A DNA stretch of 64,000 nucleotides from positions 62,001-126,000 of the forward strand of contig JAFRUE010000002.1 of the NCBI GenBank assembly GCA_017441925.1, given 5' to 3'. A program made the translations under genes and the position numbers. The DNA is from Bacillota bacterium. GTDB lineage: Bacteria > Bacillota > Clostridia > Lachnospirales > Bianqueaceae. Within the stretch, counting starts at the first letter, position 1. Each line of letters begins with the position of its first letter. This document shows positions 52,098 to 61,361 of this stretch, piece by piece. The notes beneath the pieces were generated by a model. The model was not told the DNA's origin. It was given only the letters and a program-made list of their open reading frames with translations, and did no database searches.

Positions 52098-53174
52098 TCA
52101 GAAAACGATCGCGACCTTGTAATCACCGTATTTGCCGGTCGCGTACTCAAACGCCTGCTCCCACTCTTCGATCGGGAACGTGCGGGAGACAACACCGCCG
52201 GTCTTCAGATTGCCGTTCTGAATATTCTCGATCACAAAAGGATACGCATACGGGCTCAGATGCGAGCCATAGATATCCAGCTCTTTGCGGTCGCCGATGA
52301 TGGACCAGTCCACCTTGGTCTCCTGGCTGAACACGCTGAATTCGACAAATGTCCCGAGTTTCCGGATCATCTGCAGGCCCTGCACGACACTGGACGGTGC
52401 TCCCGTCGCCTCAATATAGATATCGCAGCCGTACCCTTCCGTCAGATCCATTACAGCCTGGATGACGTCTTCTTTGTCCGGGTTCAGCGTAATATCCGCA
52501 CCGAACTCCTTCGCCTTGGCAAGACGGTTATCCATCAGATCCAGAGAAATCAGCTTCTTCGGGTTCTTCATTCTGGCATAGGTCACCATACCGAGCCCAA
52601 GAGTCCCGGCCCCGGAGATCACTACAACGTCCTCATTTGTAATTTTCGCTCTGTCCACGGCGTGTTTGGAACAGCCGTAAGGCTCGATCAGCAGCGCGTC
52701 CTCCAGTTTCATTTCCTTGGGGACACGACTGATCACACAGGTCTTGCTGTAGCGGACATACTCGGCCATACCGCCGTTGTTCGTATTCTGGAAGCCAAAA
52801 ATATTGTGGGTCTGGCACATCCAGTATCTGCCGCTCTTGCAGAATCTGCAAGTACCGCAGGGAACGATCTGGTCCGCCGTAATACGGTCTCCGATCTCGT
52901 ATTCCGTCACATTCTCGCCTTTTTCCACGATCGTACCGAGGAATTCATGTCCCGGGATAAAAGGCGGTTTTACATAGGCAGGCTGTATCGCGTCGCCCCA
53001 GAACATCGGCGCGCCGTGTCTGCATTTCAGGTCACCTGCGCAGATGCCGCAGCCCTCGGTTTTGATAATGATGTCATCCGGACCGCATTCCGGCGTCGGG
53101 TACTCTTTTTCCAGCCGGTAATCCGTCTGTGAATAAGCCACTAATGCTTTCATGGTTTTTGGAAGATTACTCAT
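52098..53174 (-). CDS. Zinc-dependent alcohol/polyol dehydrogenase (erythritol/threitol type)
   Basis: A 358-residue medium-chain dehydrogenase. Catalytic zinc ligands are Cys in GCGICAGD and His-Glu in GHEFLG; the structural zinc loop is CGTCRFCKSGRYWMC; the NAD site is SGAGTLGLGMV. The segment GAPMFWGDAIQPAYVKPPFIP resembles erythritol/L-threitol dehydrogenases, so a polyol substrate is the best guess. GAGGTG precedes the ATG. Single-gene unit with a strong promoter. Confidence 0.85.
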   Translation of the reverse strand: MSNLPKTMKALVAYSQTDYRLEKEYPTPECGPDDIIIKTEGCGICAGDLKCRHGAPMFWGDAIQPAYVKPPFIPGHEFLGTIVEKGENVTEYEIGDRITADQIVPCGTCRFCKSGRYWMCQTHNIFGFQNTNNGGMAEYVRYSKTCVISRVPKEMKLEDALLIEPYGCSKHAVDRAKITNEDVVVISGAGTLGLGMVTYARMKNPKKLISLDLMDNRLAKAKEFGADITLNPDKEDVIQAVMDLTEGYGCDIYIEATGAPSSVVQGLQMIRKLGTFVEFSVFSQETKVDWSIIGDRKELDIYGSHLSPYAYPFVIENIQNGNLKTGGVVSRTFPIEEWEQAFEYATGKYGDYKVAIVF

Positions 53175-53210
53175 TTTTAAGGCACCTCACCGATAGGATT
53201 TGTTGTCTTT

Positions 53211-53239
53211 ATTTTACTTCCTGAACCGCATTCTGTCAA
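53211..53239 (-). promoter_or_regulatory. Promoter of the polyol dehydrogenase gene... placed over the lipase stop
   Basis: Minus strand TTGACA (53234-53239), 17 bases, TAAAAT (53211-53216). Its -35 overlaps the TGA stop of the lipase gene (53236-53238). Confidence 0.72.
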
Positions 53240-54315
53240 TTCCCGAGTTTACCGATCGTTGTGATCAGATCTGTATAAAAACTCCGTATATCCGTCCTCC
53301 GGAACAGTCCTCCCTGCGGGGACATATGGCTGCTGTGCCTTACCGGGAGGACATTCCAGATGCCCGGCAGGATATTATCCGGATCGAATTTCCGGGAAGG
53401 ATCCGTCATCGGCGCTTTCTCTGAGATCGTATTGACAAGTCCGTCATTCTCCCGCCAGGTTTCGTCGAGGATGACCCCGCCGTGCGAGATGCCCTGATAA
53501 CAGCCGATCTGGCAGGAAGCTTTGATCATATGCGGCTCCATCTTCTTCCGTACAGGCACATGGTATCCTTCGTCATTCATCTGTGTGCAGCTGTATGGAA
53601 CGGAGAAATAATACGTCTCCGGATACAGGGCGATACGGCGGTTCAGTGCGAACGCGTTGTCGATGTGCATATCATAGGCAGCGCAGTCCTCCGGATGCAG
53701 GGACGCGGGACACTTCGTCCCTTTGGAAAGCAGCATTCCTCCGATTCGGCTTGCAAGCGACACTCTGACCGCTTCCGGATCAAAAGCCGGATCCTCATGA
53801 AGATCATAGGCGGTCGTCCCGTTGTGAGGCGCTGCGAGCGTCACGACAGCGTGGATCCGATTTCCCATACCGCCGGTAAAAAGATCCGATATCCCCTCGC
53901 CTTCTGAAGCCTCACGTTCTACAGCATCTCCGCGGTTCATCAGCTCTGCGAAAAGGCGTATCGTCGCTCCTCCGAAAGAATGTCCGAAAAGGACCAGCTT
54001 CCTGTCCCTGAACGTAGGGATCAACGGTTCTCTGGAATAATCCCTGCCGAACCGGGCATGTCCGTACCGCTCACTGTGCGCTTTGCCGTAATCCGTCACC
54101 GTCCCTGCCAGCTGAGCGTACAGCTCGCACGCGCGGTCCCAGGCACTGCCGTTCGGTGCGACCGATGCCGCATAGGCGTCATACCCTTCGTTCTGCAGAT
54201 ACGCGGTCAGGTCTCCTCCCAGCATGCCCCAGTACGGCATACGCTTGTAGGCCGCATCGTAACTCCCCCATCCGGCCAGGCCATGTACAAATATATACAT
54301 CCGTTTTTCTTTCAT
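53236..54315 (-). CDS. Lipase-like alpha/beta hydrolase
   Basis: A 359-residue hydrolase resembling the staphylococcal/thermoalkalophilic lipase family: YIFVHGLAGWG (oxyanion), nucleophile Ser in GHSFGGATIR, VVTLAAPHNGTT, and ENDGLVNTIS near the catalytic His region. Relatives are secreted; here no signal peptide follows the chosen start 54315 (GGGAAAG upstream). The frame reaches 54420 with a hydrophobic stretch (KILLFFFQLTRIHAIIGSVI), but that crosses the likely promoter at 54371-54399. Confidence 0.8.
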   Translation of the reverse strand: MKEKRMYIFVHGLAGWGSYDAAYKRMPYWGMLGGDLTAYLQNEGYDAYAASVAPNGSAWDRACELYAQLAGTVTDYGKAHSERYGHARFGRDYSREPLIPTFRDRKLVLFGHSFGGATIRLFAELMNRGDAVEREASEGEGISDLFTGGMGNRIHAVVTLAAPHNGTTAYDLHEDPAFDPEAVRVSLASRIGGMLLSKGTKCPASLHPEDCAAYDMHIDNAFALNRRIALYPETYYFSVPYSCTQMNDEGYHVPVRKKMEPHMIKASCQIGCYQGISHGGVILDETWRENDGLVNTISEKAPMTDPSRKFDPDNILPGIWNVLPVRHSSHMSPQGGLFRRTDIRSFYTDLITTIGKLGN

Positions 54316-54370
54316 ATCTTTCCCTGCTTTCTGTTCTCTTCGTTTTCCTTTACATGATATCACTGAACCG

Positions 54371-54399
54371 ATTATAGCATGAATCCTTGTAAGCTGAAA
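54371..54399 (-). promoter_or_regulatory. Promoter of the lipase-like gene
   Basis: Minus strand TATAAT (54371-54376) with an extended -10 TGC, and a weak -35 TTTCAG (54394-54399) at 17 bases. It supports the 54315 start, against an N-terminal hydrophobic extension. Confidence 0.6.
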
Positions 54400-54427
54400 G
54401 AAAAACAGCAATATTTTCAAAGATACC

Positions 54428-54456
54428 TGTCTTTTTTGCCCGGATCATGTTACAAT
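54428..54456 (+). promoter_or_regulatory. Promoter of the DUF1538/P-II pair
   Basis: TACAAT (54451-54456) with extended -10 TGT; the -35 (TGTCTT, 54428-54433) is poor. The start codon is 42 bases downstream. Confidence 0.5.
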
Positions 54457-54497
54457 AGATCAGTTGTTATTCTCTTGAAGTAAAGTAAGGGAGAGCT

Positions 54498-56024
54498 ATG
54501 TCCAATCTGGAATTCATTCTAAAGAAACTGAAAGAAGCACTGTCCTGTGTGCTGCCGATCGTTACGGTCGTATCACTGCTGTGCCTCCTGTGGATCCCCA
54601 TGCGTACGGATCTGATGCTGGCCTTCCTGATTGGCGCGCTGTTTCTGGTCGTCGGGATGGGACTGTTCACACTAGGTTCGGAACTGTCCATGACCCAGAT
54701 CGGTACCCATATCGGCTCCCATCTGACCAGCTCCCGGAAACCTGTCCTGATCCTCGCCGTCAGTTTCGTACTCGGTTTTGCCATCACGCTTGCGGAGCCG
54801 GATCTGATGGTCCTCGCAAACAACGTCCCCAGTATCAACACGCTTGTACTGGTCATTGTTGTGTCTGTCGGTGTCGGCCTCTTTCTGATGTTGAGCATGC
54901 TGCGTATTCTGAACGGAATTACGCTGCGCTGGATGCTGATCGGTTTTTATCTGCTGGTATTCATCCTCGCGCTGCTATCGGATCGGGGTTTTATCCCTGT
55001 AGCCTTTGATGCGGGCGGTGTCACGACCGGTCCGATGACCGTACCCTTCGTCATGGCGCTTGGCGTCGGTGTCGCCTCCATCCGAAGTGACGAAAACGCG
55101 CAGAAAGACAGTTTCGGTCTTGTCGGACTTGCTTCGATCGGACCGATCCTCGTCGTCCTGCTCCTCGGTTTCATCTACAAGACGACTCCGGAGAAAAGCA
55201 GTCTGGGCAATACTGCTCTCTACGCAGATACCGTCGCGCTCGGCACGGACTATCTGCGAACGATTCCGGACAGTCTGCGCGAAATGCTTATGGCGCTACT
55301 GCCCATCGTTGTACTGTATCTGATATTCCAGCTTGTCGCGCTGCGCATGCAGAAAGCCGCTGTCCTGCGCATTGTTCTCGGCCTTGTACTGACGCTTGCG
55401 GGATTAACGCTCTTCCTGACAGGCGTACATGTCGGCTTCTCTCCGCTCGGTTATATTCTGGGCGAAAGCATGGCCGCCCTGCAGTTCAGATTTCTGCTTA
55501 TCCCGCTCGGTATGTTGATGGGCTGGTTCATCATACAGGCCGAGCCTGCCGTACACGTCTTGAACAAACAGGTCGAAGAGCTGAGCGGCGGCGCGATCTC
55601 CGCTAAATCCATGGGAATCAGCCTGTCGATCGCTGTCGCGGGAGCTGTCGGTCTGAGTATGCTGAGAGCGATTACAAATCTGCCGCTCCTCTGGCTGATC
55701 GGACCCGGATATCTGATCTCTCTGGCGCTTTCCTTCTTCGTCCCGGATACTTTTACCGCCATCGCGTTTGACTCCGGCGGTGTCGCCAGCGGACCTCTGA
55801 CCGCGGCGTTCCTGCTTCCTTTCGCCATGGGTGCCGTATCCGCAATGGGCGGCGATATTATGACGAATGCTTTCGGACTTGTCGCACTGGTGGCCATGAT
55901 GCCGCTGATTACCGTACAGATCATGGGGGTTGTCTCCGTCATCGTCTCCCGCCGCAGCGAAGCTGTTCCGGCCGCGGCTCCAGGGTATGGCGAGTACGAC
56001 GTGATCGAACTGTGGGAGATATAA
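54498..56024 (+). CDS. DUF1538 membrane protein (duplicated transporter-like)
   Basis: A 508-residue integral membrane protein with about 12-14 helices in two related halves. Each half carries the DUF1538 signature: VAFDAGGVTTGPMTVPF (about 167-183) and IAFDSGGVASGPLTAAF (about 422-438). The inverted or repeated signature in re-entrant-like positions is what one expects in a transporter or channel, but no substrate is known. TAAGGGAG precedes the ATG. The P-II-like gene begins one base after its stop, so the two are translated together. Confidence 0.85.
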   Translation: MSNLEFILKKLKEALSCVLPIVTVVSLLCLLWIPMRTDLMLAFLIGALFLVVGMGLFTLGSELSMTQIGTHIGSHLTSSRKPVLILAVSFVLGFAITLAEPDLMVLANNVPSINTLVLVIVVSVGVGLFLMLSMLRILNGITLRWMLIGFYLLVFILALLSDRGFIPVAFDAGGVTTGPMTVPFVMALGVGVASIRSDENAQKDSFGLVGLASIGPILVVLLLGFIYKTTPEKSSLGNTALYADTVALGTDYLRTIPDSLREMLMALLPIVVLYLIFQLVALRMQKAAVLRIVLGLVLTLAGLTLFLTGVHVGFSPLGYILGESMAALQFRFLLIPLGMLMGWFIIQAEPAVHVLNKQVEELSGGAISAKSMGISLSIAVAGAVGLSMLRAITNLPLLWLIGPGYLISLALSFFVPDTFTAIAFDSGGVASGPLTAAFLLPFAMGAVSAMGGDIMTNAFGLVALVAMMPLITVQIMGVVSVIVSRRSEAVPAAAPGYGEYDVIELWEI

Positions 56025-56025
56025 A

Positions 56026-56703
56026 ATGGAACTGTATTATGTAATGACGATCCTGGACCGTGACCAACGGGACAAACAGGAAAAGATCTACAAATCACTG
56101 GGACTGAATGTCGCGCTGACCATGATGGGCCGTGGTACCGCCACTCCCCATCATCTGGATATGCATGGACTGAGTCCGACCGAGAAAGCAATTGTTGCGA
56201 CTGTGGCAGACCGGCAGAAGACAAACGAACTCTTCCGGCAGACGATGCTCAAGCTTAACATCGACATCCCGGGTTATGGCATTATGGCCGCCATTCCCAT
56301 CAAAAGTATAGGAGGGATCAATACCGTGGCATATCTGACAGGACAGGAACCGCAAGGTTCAGAGAAACCGGATCTGAAATTTGATCATGAGCTGATCTAT
56401 GTCGTACTCAATGAGGGTCATGTCGACGAGGTCATGGCTGCTGCGCGTCCGGCCGGCGCTATGGGCGGCACAGTCATCAAGGCCAAGGGTTCCGGAGTCC
56501 ATCCGCCCGTGAAGTTCAAGAAGATCTCCATCACAAAAGAGCGGGAGGTCATCCTGATCGTCGCGAAATCCTCCAACAAAGCTGAAATCATGCGCGCGAT
56601 CATCGAGAAGGCAGGCATGCAGACCCCTGCCGGCGCCTTCTGTTTTTCCATGCCGGTCACGAAGGTGGCAGGATTGCGCAAACTGGACGACGAAGAAGAA
56701 TAA
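56026..56703 (+). CDS. Double P-II-like signalling protein
   Basis: A 225-residue protein made of two P-II-like halves: residues 1-105 (MELYYVMTILDRDQRDKQEK ... MAAIPIKSIGG) and about 118-215 (HELIYVVLNEGHVDEVMAAA, GGTVIKAKGS, EREVILIVAKSSNKAEIMRAI, GAFCFSMPVTKVAGL). Classical P-II proteins are 112-residue trimers that sense 2-oxoglutarate and ATP; the T-loop Tyr is not evident here. Location directly behind the DUF1538 gene suggests it gates that membrane protein, as GlnK does AmtB. Confidence 0.83.
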   Translation: MELYYVMTILDRDQRDKQEKIYKSLGLNVALTMMGRGTATPHHLDMHGLSPTEKAIVATVADRQKTNELFRQTMLKLNIDIPGYGIMAAIPIKSIGGINTVAYLTGQEPQGSEKPDLKFDHELIYVVLNEGHVDEVMAAARPAGAMGGTVIKAKGSGVHPPVKFKKISITKEREVILIVAKSSNKAEIMRAIIEKAGMQTPAGAFCFSMPVTKVAGLRKLDDEEE

Positions 56704-56762
56704 CATTCTCTCCTGGCTGCGCCTAGCTGTGCAGCATACGGTCACAAACGATATGATCATAC

Positions 56763-56811
56763 AAAAAACCAGCTGTCATCGGGTCTAAGCCTGATAACAG
56801 CTGATTTTTTT
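56763..56811. terminator. Bidirectional terminator
   Basis: CAGCTGT.ATCGGG pairs with CCTGAT.ACAGCTG; A-run before, T7 after, between convergent genes. Confidence 0.88.
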
Positions 56812-56821
56812 GTGTCCGTGA

Positions 56822-58507
56822 TTATGCCAGGGTGATCTCCTGTGTCTTCACACCGGCTTTTTCGTTCTTGGCTGTCAGCTTCAGAACATCGCCGGCTTTA
56901 GCCTTAACGATCCAGGAGAATTTTTTCTTCGCAGGAGCGCTTTCAGACGTTGTGATATTTCCGTAGAAGAAAACGCCTGTCGCGGTCCGGGAATAACCGG
57001 AGAGCGATTCAACCTTCTCCTCCGCCTTGCCGGACAGGAGCTCTGCCCCGTCAAGCTTGACGTATACGGGCTTCGCGACTTTCAGCTTGAACGCTTCATC
57101 CGTCAGATTGGTCGGGAGATAACCGCGGTTTCCGACAATTGCGGTAACCTTGTAGACGCCGTCTTCTACCTTCTCCGCGGAGAAGTCCTCGATCACGAGT
57201 TTAGGCATTGCCAGAGCGAACCGGATGTTGAATCTCGTATCATTCTCGCACTCGGCAAGCAGGAACTTCGGAGGCGGGTTCTGATGTGTGAACTTATAAT
57301 GGAATCCGCCGATCTCGACTTTTCCGAAGACAGGATGCTCATACTCTGTCCAGTCCATGTAGTACTCCGGCGCGTTCTCTTTTACCCACTTGATGCAGGC
57401 GTTGAAGCGCTGAATGCTCTTCTTGGGATCGCCGAAGCGCTCCTGGCCCCAATCCATCGGAACCCCGGCCTTGGTCGCGATATCCCAGAATTCTACGGTG
57501 TATGCGGGAATGCCCTGTGACTGATACATCCAGTCGTCCAGCGCGCCGCTGTCGAACTGCTCCTGATCCGTCATGAAGGAATCAAAGATATTCATCGGCA
57601 GATAGCCGAGCTCTTCCTGTCCCATCGCCGCGATCGCCTTGAAAGCGTCGATATCGGCTGCGGGAGCGGTCTTGGCTGCTCTCGTTCCGGGCGGGTACAG
57701 CAGGATTCCGCCGGAGGTATGGCCGATCGCCGCGCCGCCGATATTCGGATGCGCCAGCACGAAATCAACGATCGCCTTGGTCTCCGGATTGGAAAGCGGG
57801 TACTTGCCGGCACCGGGCTGTCTGGAATCCGGGAACCATCCGAGCGGGAAGTTCCGGTTGAAGTCCAGGCCCCACGGGGTCTTCTTCTGCTTCAGATTCT
57901 CGCTGCCGTCATAATCCTCCAGAACGCCTTCCGGATAGATGTCGTAGAAAACGCCTTCCGCGTCTCCGGGATCTCTCAGCGTCATCGTGGACGGATCCTT
58001 GGGATCAATCTTCCACGCTCCGTAAGGAGTAGGAATTCTCATCATCCGTACGACATCGTCACCGTCCAGATCCTGTCCGTCGATACCGCCGGGCTCGCCC
58101 TGATAGTCGCGATTGACGGAACGAAGCGTCTTGGTGGTCGTCAGATAGGTCTCCGCGCCATCGGGCGTTACTCTCGGAATGACATAGATCGTCATCTCAT
58201 CGAGAAGCTTTGTCGCCTGCACGTCGCTGCCGTAATTGGTCAGCAGATAATCGACCGTATGCATGGCTGCCTGTGTAGAGGTAACCTCGCCCGCATGGAT
58301 GTTGCCGTCCAGATACCAGCCGGGCTTGGAAAGCGCGTAGCCGGTCTTCTTATTGGTCAGCGTGATGACGTACTGATTTCTGCCCTCTTCGGTTACGCAG
58401 TTGACCTCGAGCTCCGCCAGATCCGGATAGGTCGCGGCGAAGTACTCGAGCATCTTTTTCAGCTCGTCATACTTGAAATAATGATCATAGGTAAAAGTTG
58501 TCTTCAT
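56822..58507 (-). CDS. M14-family zinc carboxypeptidase
   Basis: A 561-residue metallocarboxypeptidase. Zinc ligands His71 and Glu74 are in [18 protein letters not shown] and [11 protein letters not shown] bind substrate, a third His is in AIGHTSGG and the catalytic Glu in YTVEFWDIA. After the catalytic domain (to about 400) comes a beta-rich C-terminal domain. No signal peptide, so it trims peptides in the cytoplasm. AAAAGGAG precedes ATG 58507. It follows the ABC ATPase gene by 33 bp and is the last gene of the T-box-controlled operon, which suggests release of the transported amino acid from peptides. Confidence 0.88.
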   Translation of the reverse strand: MKTTFTYDHYFKYDELKKMLEYFAATYPDLAELEVNCVTEEGRNQYVITLTNKKTGYALSKPGWYLDGNIHAGEVTSTQAAMHTVDYLLTNYGSDVQATKLLDEMTIYVIPRVTPDGAETYLTTTKTLRSVNRDYQGEPGGIDGQDLDGDDVVRMMRIPTPYGAWKIDPKDPSTMTLRDPGDAEGVFYDIYPEGVLEDYDGSENLKQKKTPWGLDFNRNFPLGWFPDSRQPGAGKYPLSNPETKAIVDFVLAHPNIGGAAIGHTSGGILLYPPGTRAAKTAPAADIDAFKAIAAMGQEELGYLPMNIFDSFMTDQEQFDSGALDDWMYQSQGIPAYTVEFWDIATKAGVPMDWGQERFGDPKKSIQRFNACIKWVKENAPEYYMDWTEYEHPVFGKVEIGGFHYKFTHQNPPPKFLLAECENDTRFNIRFALAMPKLVIEDFSAEKVEDGVYKVTAIVGNRGYLPTNLTDEAFKLKVAKPVYVKLDGAELLSGKAEEKVESLSGYSRTATGVFFYGNITTSESAPAKKKFSWIVKAKAGDVLKLTAKNEKAGVKTQEITLA

Positions 58508-58540
58508 GCATTACTCCTTTTCCTTAAAAGCCTGCTTGTG

Positions 58541-59284
58541 TCAAAGCACCTGTGACAGGAATTCCTGTGTCCTCGGATTCTTGGGATGTTCAAAGAGCTC
58601 CTCCGGCGTGCCGCTCTCGGCGACGATGCCGTCGTCGATGAAAAGCACCCGGTCGGAGATCTTCTTCGCGAAGCCCATCTCATGCGTTACGATAACGCAG
58701 GTCATACCGCTCTCGGCCAGATTCTGGATGACCTCCAGAACGCCCTTGACCATCTCCGGGTCCAGCGCAGACGTCGGCTCGTCAAAGAGCATGACGTCGG
58801 GTTCCATCGCCAGCGCGCGGACGATCGCGAGACGCTGCTTCTGTCCGCCGGAAAGCTTGCGCGGATACTCCTGCGCCTTGTCCTCCAGGCCGACCATCTT
58901 CAGCAGCTCCATCGCCTTGGCCTCCGCCTGCTCCTTGGGGATTTTCTTCTCCAGGATCGGCGCGAGCGTAATGTTATCGATAACTTTCAGATGCGGGAAT
59001 ACATTAAACAGCTGGAAAACCATACCGATCTTCTGGCGGTGGCGGTTCAGATCCGTCGCCTTCGCGTCCAGCTCTTCGGATTCAAAGATAACCTTGCCGC
59101 TTGTCGGGATTTCCAGAAGGTTCAGGCAGCGCAGGAAAGTGGACTTGCCGCCGCCGGAAGGCCCGATGATCGTTACGACTTCGCCCTTGTAAATCTTTTC
59201 GCTGATGCCCTTCAGGACCTTCAGCTGTCCGAAATCCTTATGCAGGTCTACCGTTTCAATTAATGGAGTCTTATCATCAATCAC
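58541..59284 (-). CDS. Polar amino acid ABC transporter ATP-binding protein
   Basis: A 247-residue ATPase of the GlnQ/ArtP type: Walker [10 protein letters not shown], signature LSGGQKQR, Walker [13 protein letters not shown], switch His in VTHEMGFA. It powers import by the permease and binding protein encoded upstream. The start is GTG 59284, overlapping the permease stop by 8 bp; a GGAAG lies about 11 bases upstream. Specificity is set by the binding protein; the T-box reading suggests arginine. Confidence 0.95.
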   Translation of the reverse strand: MIDDKTPLIETVDLHKDFGQLKVLKGISEKIYKGEVVTIIGPSGGGKSTFLRCLNLLEIPTSGKVIFESEELDAKATDLNRHRQKIGMVFQLFNVFPHLKVIDNITLAPILEKKIPKEQAEAKAMELLKMVGLEDKAQEYPRKLSGGQKQRLAIVRALAMEPDVMLFDEPTSALDPEMVKGVLEVIQNLAESGMTCVIVTHEMGFAKKISDRVLFIDDGIVAESGTPEELFEHPKNPRTQEFLSQVL

Positions 59285-59942
59285 TGACGCTCAGCTTCCT
59301 TTCCATCTTTTTTACGATCGCGGACAGTACCAGTGTAACGATCAGGTAGATACCCGCGATAATGAACAGCGGCTGCCATACCAGGAACTTGTTGGCAAGA
59401 AGTGTACGGGTGTACATCAGCTCGTACAGCATGAACGTGCCGGCAAGGGACGTTTCCTTGATCATGGCAATGTACTCGTTTCCGAGAGAAGGCAGGATGT
59501 TCTTGATCGCCTGTGGGAAGACGATCCGGAACATCGTATGGCTTGCGGTCATACCAAGCGATCTTGCCGCTTCGGTCTGTCCTTTGTCAACGGAATTGAT
59601 GCCGCCGCGGATGATTTCCGCGACATACGCGCTGGAGTTAAGGATCAGCGCCAGCATGACGTAATAAACCTTATCGATGCTGTTGAGCGCGGGAATCGCC
59701 ATCGGGATAAAGAAGTACGCAATGTACATCTGAACCAGAAGCGGTGTGCCGCGGAGCACGTTGACGTAAACGGACGAGATCCCGTACAGCACCTTGTTCT
59801 TGGAAAGCCGCAGGACCGCGATCAGCGCGCCGAGAACGGTTCCGATTGCAACCGCGATGGACGCGTATTCCAGCGTTCCAAGCAGGCCTCTTAAGAAGAT
59901 CGGCCAGTACTTATACAATACCGAAAAAATGCTTTCTCCCAT
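59277..59942 (-). CDS. Polar amino acid ABC transporter permease
   Basis: A 221-residue HisM-type permease with five or so transmembrane helices. The EAA loop contacting the ATPase is [21 protein letters not shown], and [11 protein letters not shown] is the usual second loop. AGAGGTG precedes ATG 59942. It lies 79 bp after the binding-protein gene and overlaps the ATPase gene. Confidence 0.95.
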   Translation of the reverse strand: MGESIFSVLYKYWPIFLRGLLGTLEYASIAVAIGTVLGALIAVLRLSKNKVLYGISSVYVNVLRGTPLLVQMYIAYFFIPMAIPALNSIDKVYYVMLALILNSSAYVAEIIRGGINSVDKGQTEAARSLGMTASHTMFRIVFPQAIKNILPSLGNEYIAMIKETSLAGTFMLYELMYTRTLLANKFLVWQPLFIIAGIYLIVTLVLSAIVKKMERKLSVSD

Positions 59943-60021
59943 GAATAAACACCTCTGTTAACTTCTAATAAAAGTGACCGAAGCTGCCGATTGAAGTATC
60001 GAAGCTGCCGTCAGGAACGGA

Positions 60022-60975
60022 TTATTCTTCGTCGTCGATTCCGGCAAGCTTCCTTGCTTCCTGATAGAAGTTCTCGTAGTAGCCTTTCTCCATTGCCATA
60101 TCGATGCACTTGTTGATCTGGGCGATAAACTCGGTCTCACCCTTCTTGGCTGCCGCAACGTTTCCTTCGTAATCACCGTACATGGTCAAGTCAAAGTGCA
60201 GACCGGACAGAGCGAACTTGCCGTCGGACTGTTCTACATACATCTCAGCCGTGCTGCCGTCCATCGCGACCGCGTCGCACTTGCCGGAAGCCAGGGACAG
60301 AACCGCCTGATCCAGTGTCGCTACGAATTCCAGATTGGTGCCGCCGTCAGGATTCAGCGCAATGATCTGATCCTCTACATACATCTGCTGCAGGGAAGAA
60401 GCCTGTGCCATGATGTGCTTGCCTACAAAATCAGTGAACTCATTGTAGTTGTCTTCCTGTCCCGCGGGAACGATCAGGGTATGATAGTTGATGTCGTCGC
60501 CGCCTGTGTAACCGGTGGACAGCTCATAGCTCTCCGCACGGTCTGCCTTCCAGCCGTAGCCGGAGAAAGCGATATCGACCTTGCCGGTGGAAACAGCTGT
60601 CAGGGTCGCGCTGAAGTCCATGGTCTCGATCGCGAGATCAACACCCAGGCAATCCGCAACGTACTTGGCAAGCATCATTTCGCTGCCGAAGACCTTACCG
60701 TCTTCTGTTACGAACTCAGCCGGGGGATAGTCAGGGCTGGTAGCGATCGTCAGAACGCCCGCGTCCAGGACTTTCTTCAGCTGTCCGGAAGCATTGGAGA
60801 GATCCAGTGTCGGTTTCTCCAGATCCGTCGTATCTACGAGATAAGCGAATGTCGAATTCTTGCCTGTCTTAGCCTCTGTCTTGCTGCCGCCGTTGCCGCT
60901 GCATCCGGCGAGGATTCCCGCTACCATAATGACTGCAAGGACCGCTGCCAGCATCTTCTTCATTGTGTTCTTCAT
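60022..60975 (-). CDS. Amino acid ABC transporter substrate-binding lipoprotein
   Basis: A 317-residue periplasmic-type binding protein anchored as a lipoprotein: Lys-rich start, hydrophobic core and lipobox LAGC with Cys25. The mature part has the family pattern LTIATSPDYPPAEFV, MDFSATLTAVSTGKVDIAFSG and a C-terminal INKCIDMAMEKGYYENF. It captures a polar amino acid outside the membrane. AAAGGAGAAG precedes ATG 60975. Expression is controlled by the T-box leader directly upstream. Confidence 0.93.
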   Translation of the reverse strand: MKNTMKKMLAAVLAVIMVAGILAGCSGNGGSKTEAKTGKNSTFAYLVDTTDLEKPTLDLSNASGQLKKVLDAGVLTIATSPDYPPAEFVTEDGKVFGSEMMLAKYVADCLGVDLAIETMDFSATLTAVSTGKVDIAFSGYGWKADRAESYELSTGYTGGDDINYHTLIVPAGQEDNYNEFTDFVGKHIMAQASSLQQMYVEDQIIALNPDGGTNLEFVATLDQAVLSLASGKCDAVAMDGSTAEMYVEQSDGKFALSGLHFDLTMYGDYEGNVAAAKKGETEFIAQINKCIDMAMEKGYYENFYQEARKLAGIDDEE

Positions 60976-61014
60976 TTCTTACTTCTCCTTTTCCTATACC
61001 GTTTTTTTCTGTCG

Positions 61015-61300
61015 GAACAAAAAACTGTCCCGACAATCTTCTTTGTCGGGACAGGCTGAATCTCCTGCGGTACCACCCAACTTCGCAAGGTGTTGCCCCT
61101 GCGCTCTTATGCATCTCTTGAATTAAGACGCCGGTTATTTATACAGAGCACCACTCTGTCTCCCCTATCTCCTCCGGTGGCTCCGGAAGCCTTCAGTTCG
61201 CCCTCGGGAGCGCGTTCCTCTTATTTCTGACACCGCTTCTCAGCATCTGCGGTTCTCTGTGGTCAGGGGGTAAGAGTACTATCCTCCGTCAACGGTTTAG
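61015..61300 (-). ncRNA. T-box leader, arginine specifier (CGC) by reading
   Basis: Minus strand leader of about 285 bases. Stem I has the AGTA / GAA specifier-loop pair (GGATAGTACTC...TAAGAGGAACGCG), the upper loop GCTGAGAAGCGG, and the codon after GAA is CGC (61212-61214), an arginine codon. The T-box core GGGTGGTACCGC is at 61067-61078; its variable T pairs with an A discriminator. The terminator CTGTCCCGACAA/TTGTCGGGACAG (61025-61054) is followed by TTTTTT. Uncharged tRNA should pair with both parts and let transcription enter the ABC transporter genes. Confidence 0.93.
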
Positions 61301-61304
61301 CATA

Positions 61305-61332
61305 ATTATACACGCTTTTCGGAAGTTGTCAA
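61305..61332 (-). promoter_or_regulatory. Promoter of the T-box operon
   Basis: Minus strand TTGACA (61327-61332), 16 bases, TATAAT (61305-61310); transcription starts at about 61298, just at the leader. Confidence 0.85.
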
Positions 61333-61361
61333 GTACTTTTTCAAAAAATTTAAATATTTTT

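Noticed and set aside
54316-54420. N-terminal hydrophobic extension (signal peptide) of the lipase-like protein
   Set aside because: The extension crosses a good extended -10 promoter at 54371-54376 and has no ribosome site; the start at 54315 has one.
61341-61361. AT-rich inverted repeat (AAAAAATTTAAATATTTTTT) as a terminator of the phosphodiesterase gene
   Set aside because: No GC stem; it is a low-complexity stretch just upstream of the T-box promoter, possibly an UP element, and cannot be called with confidence.
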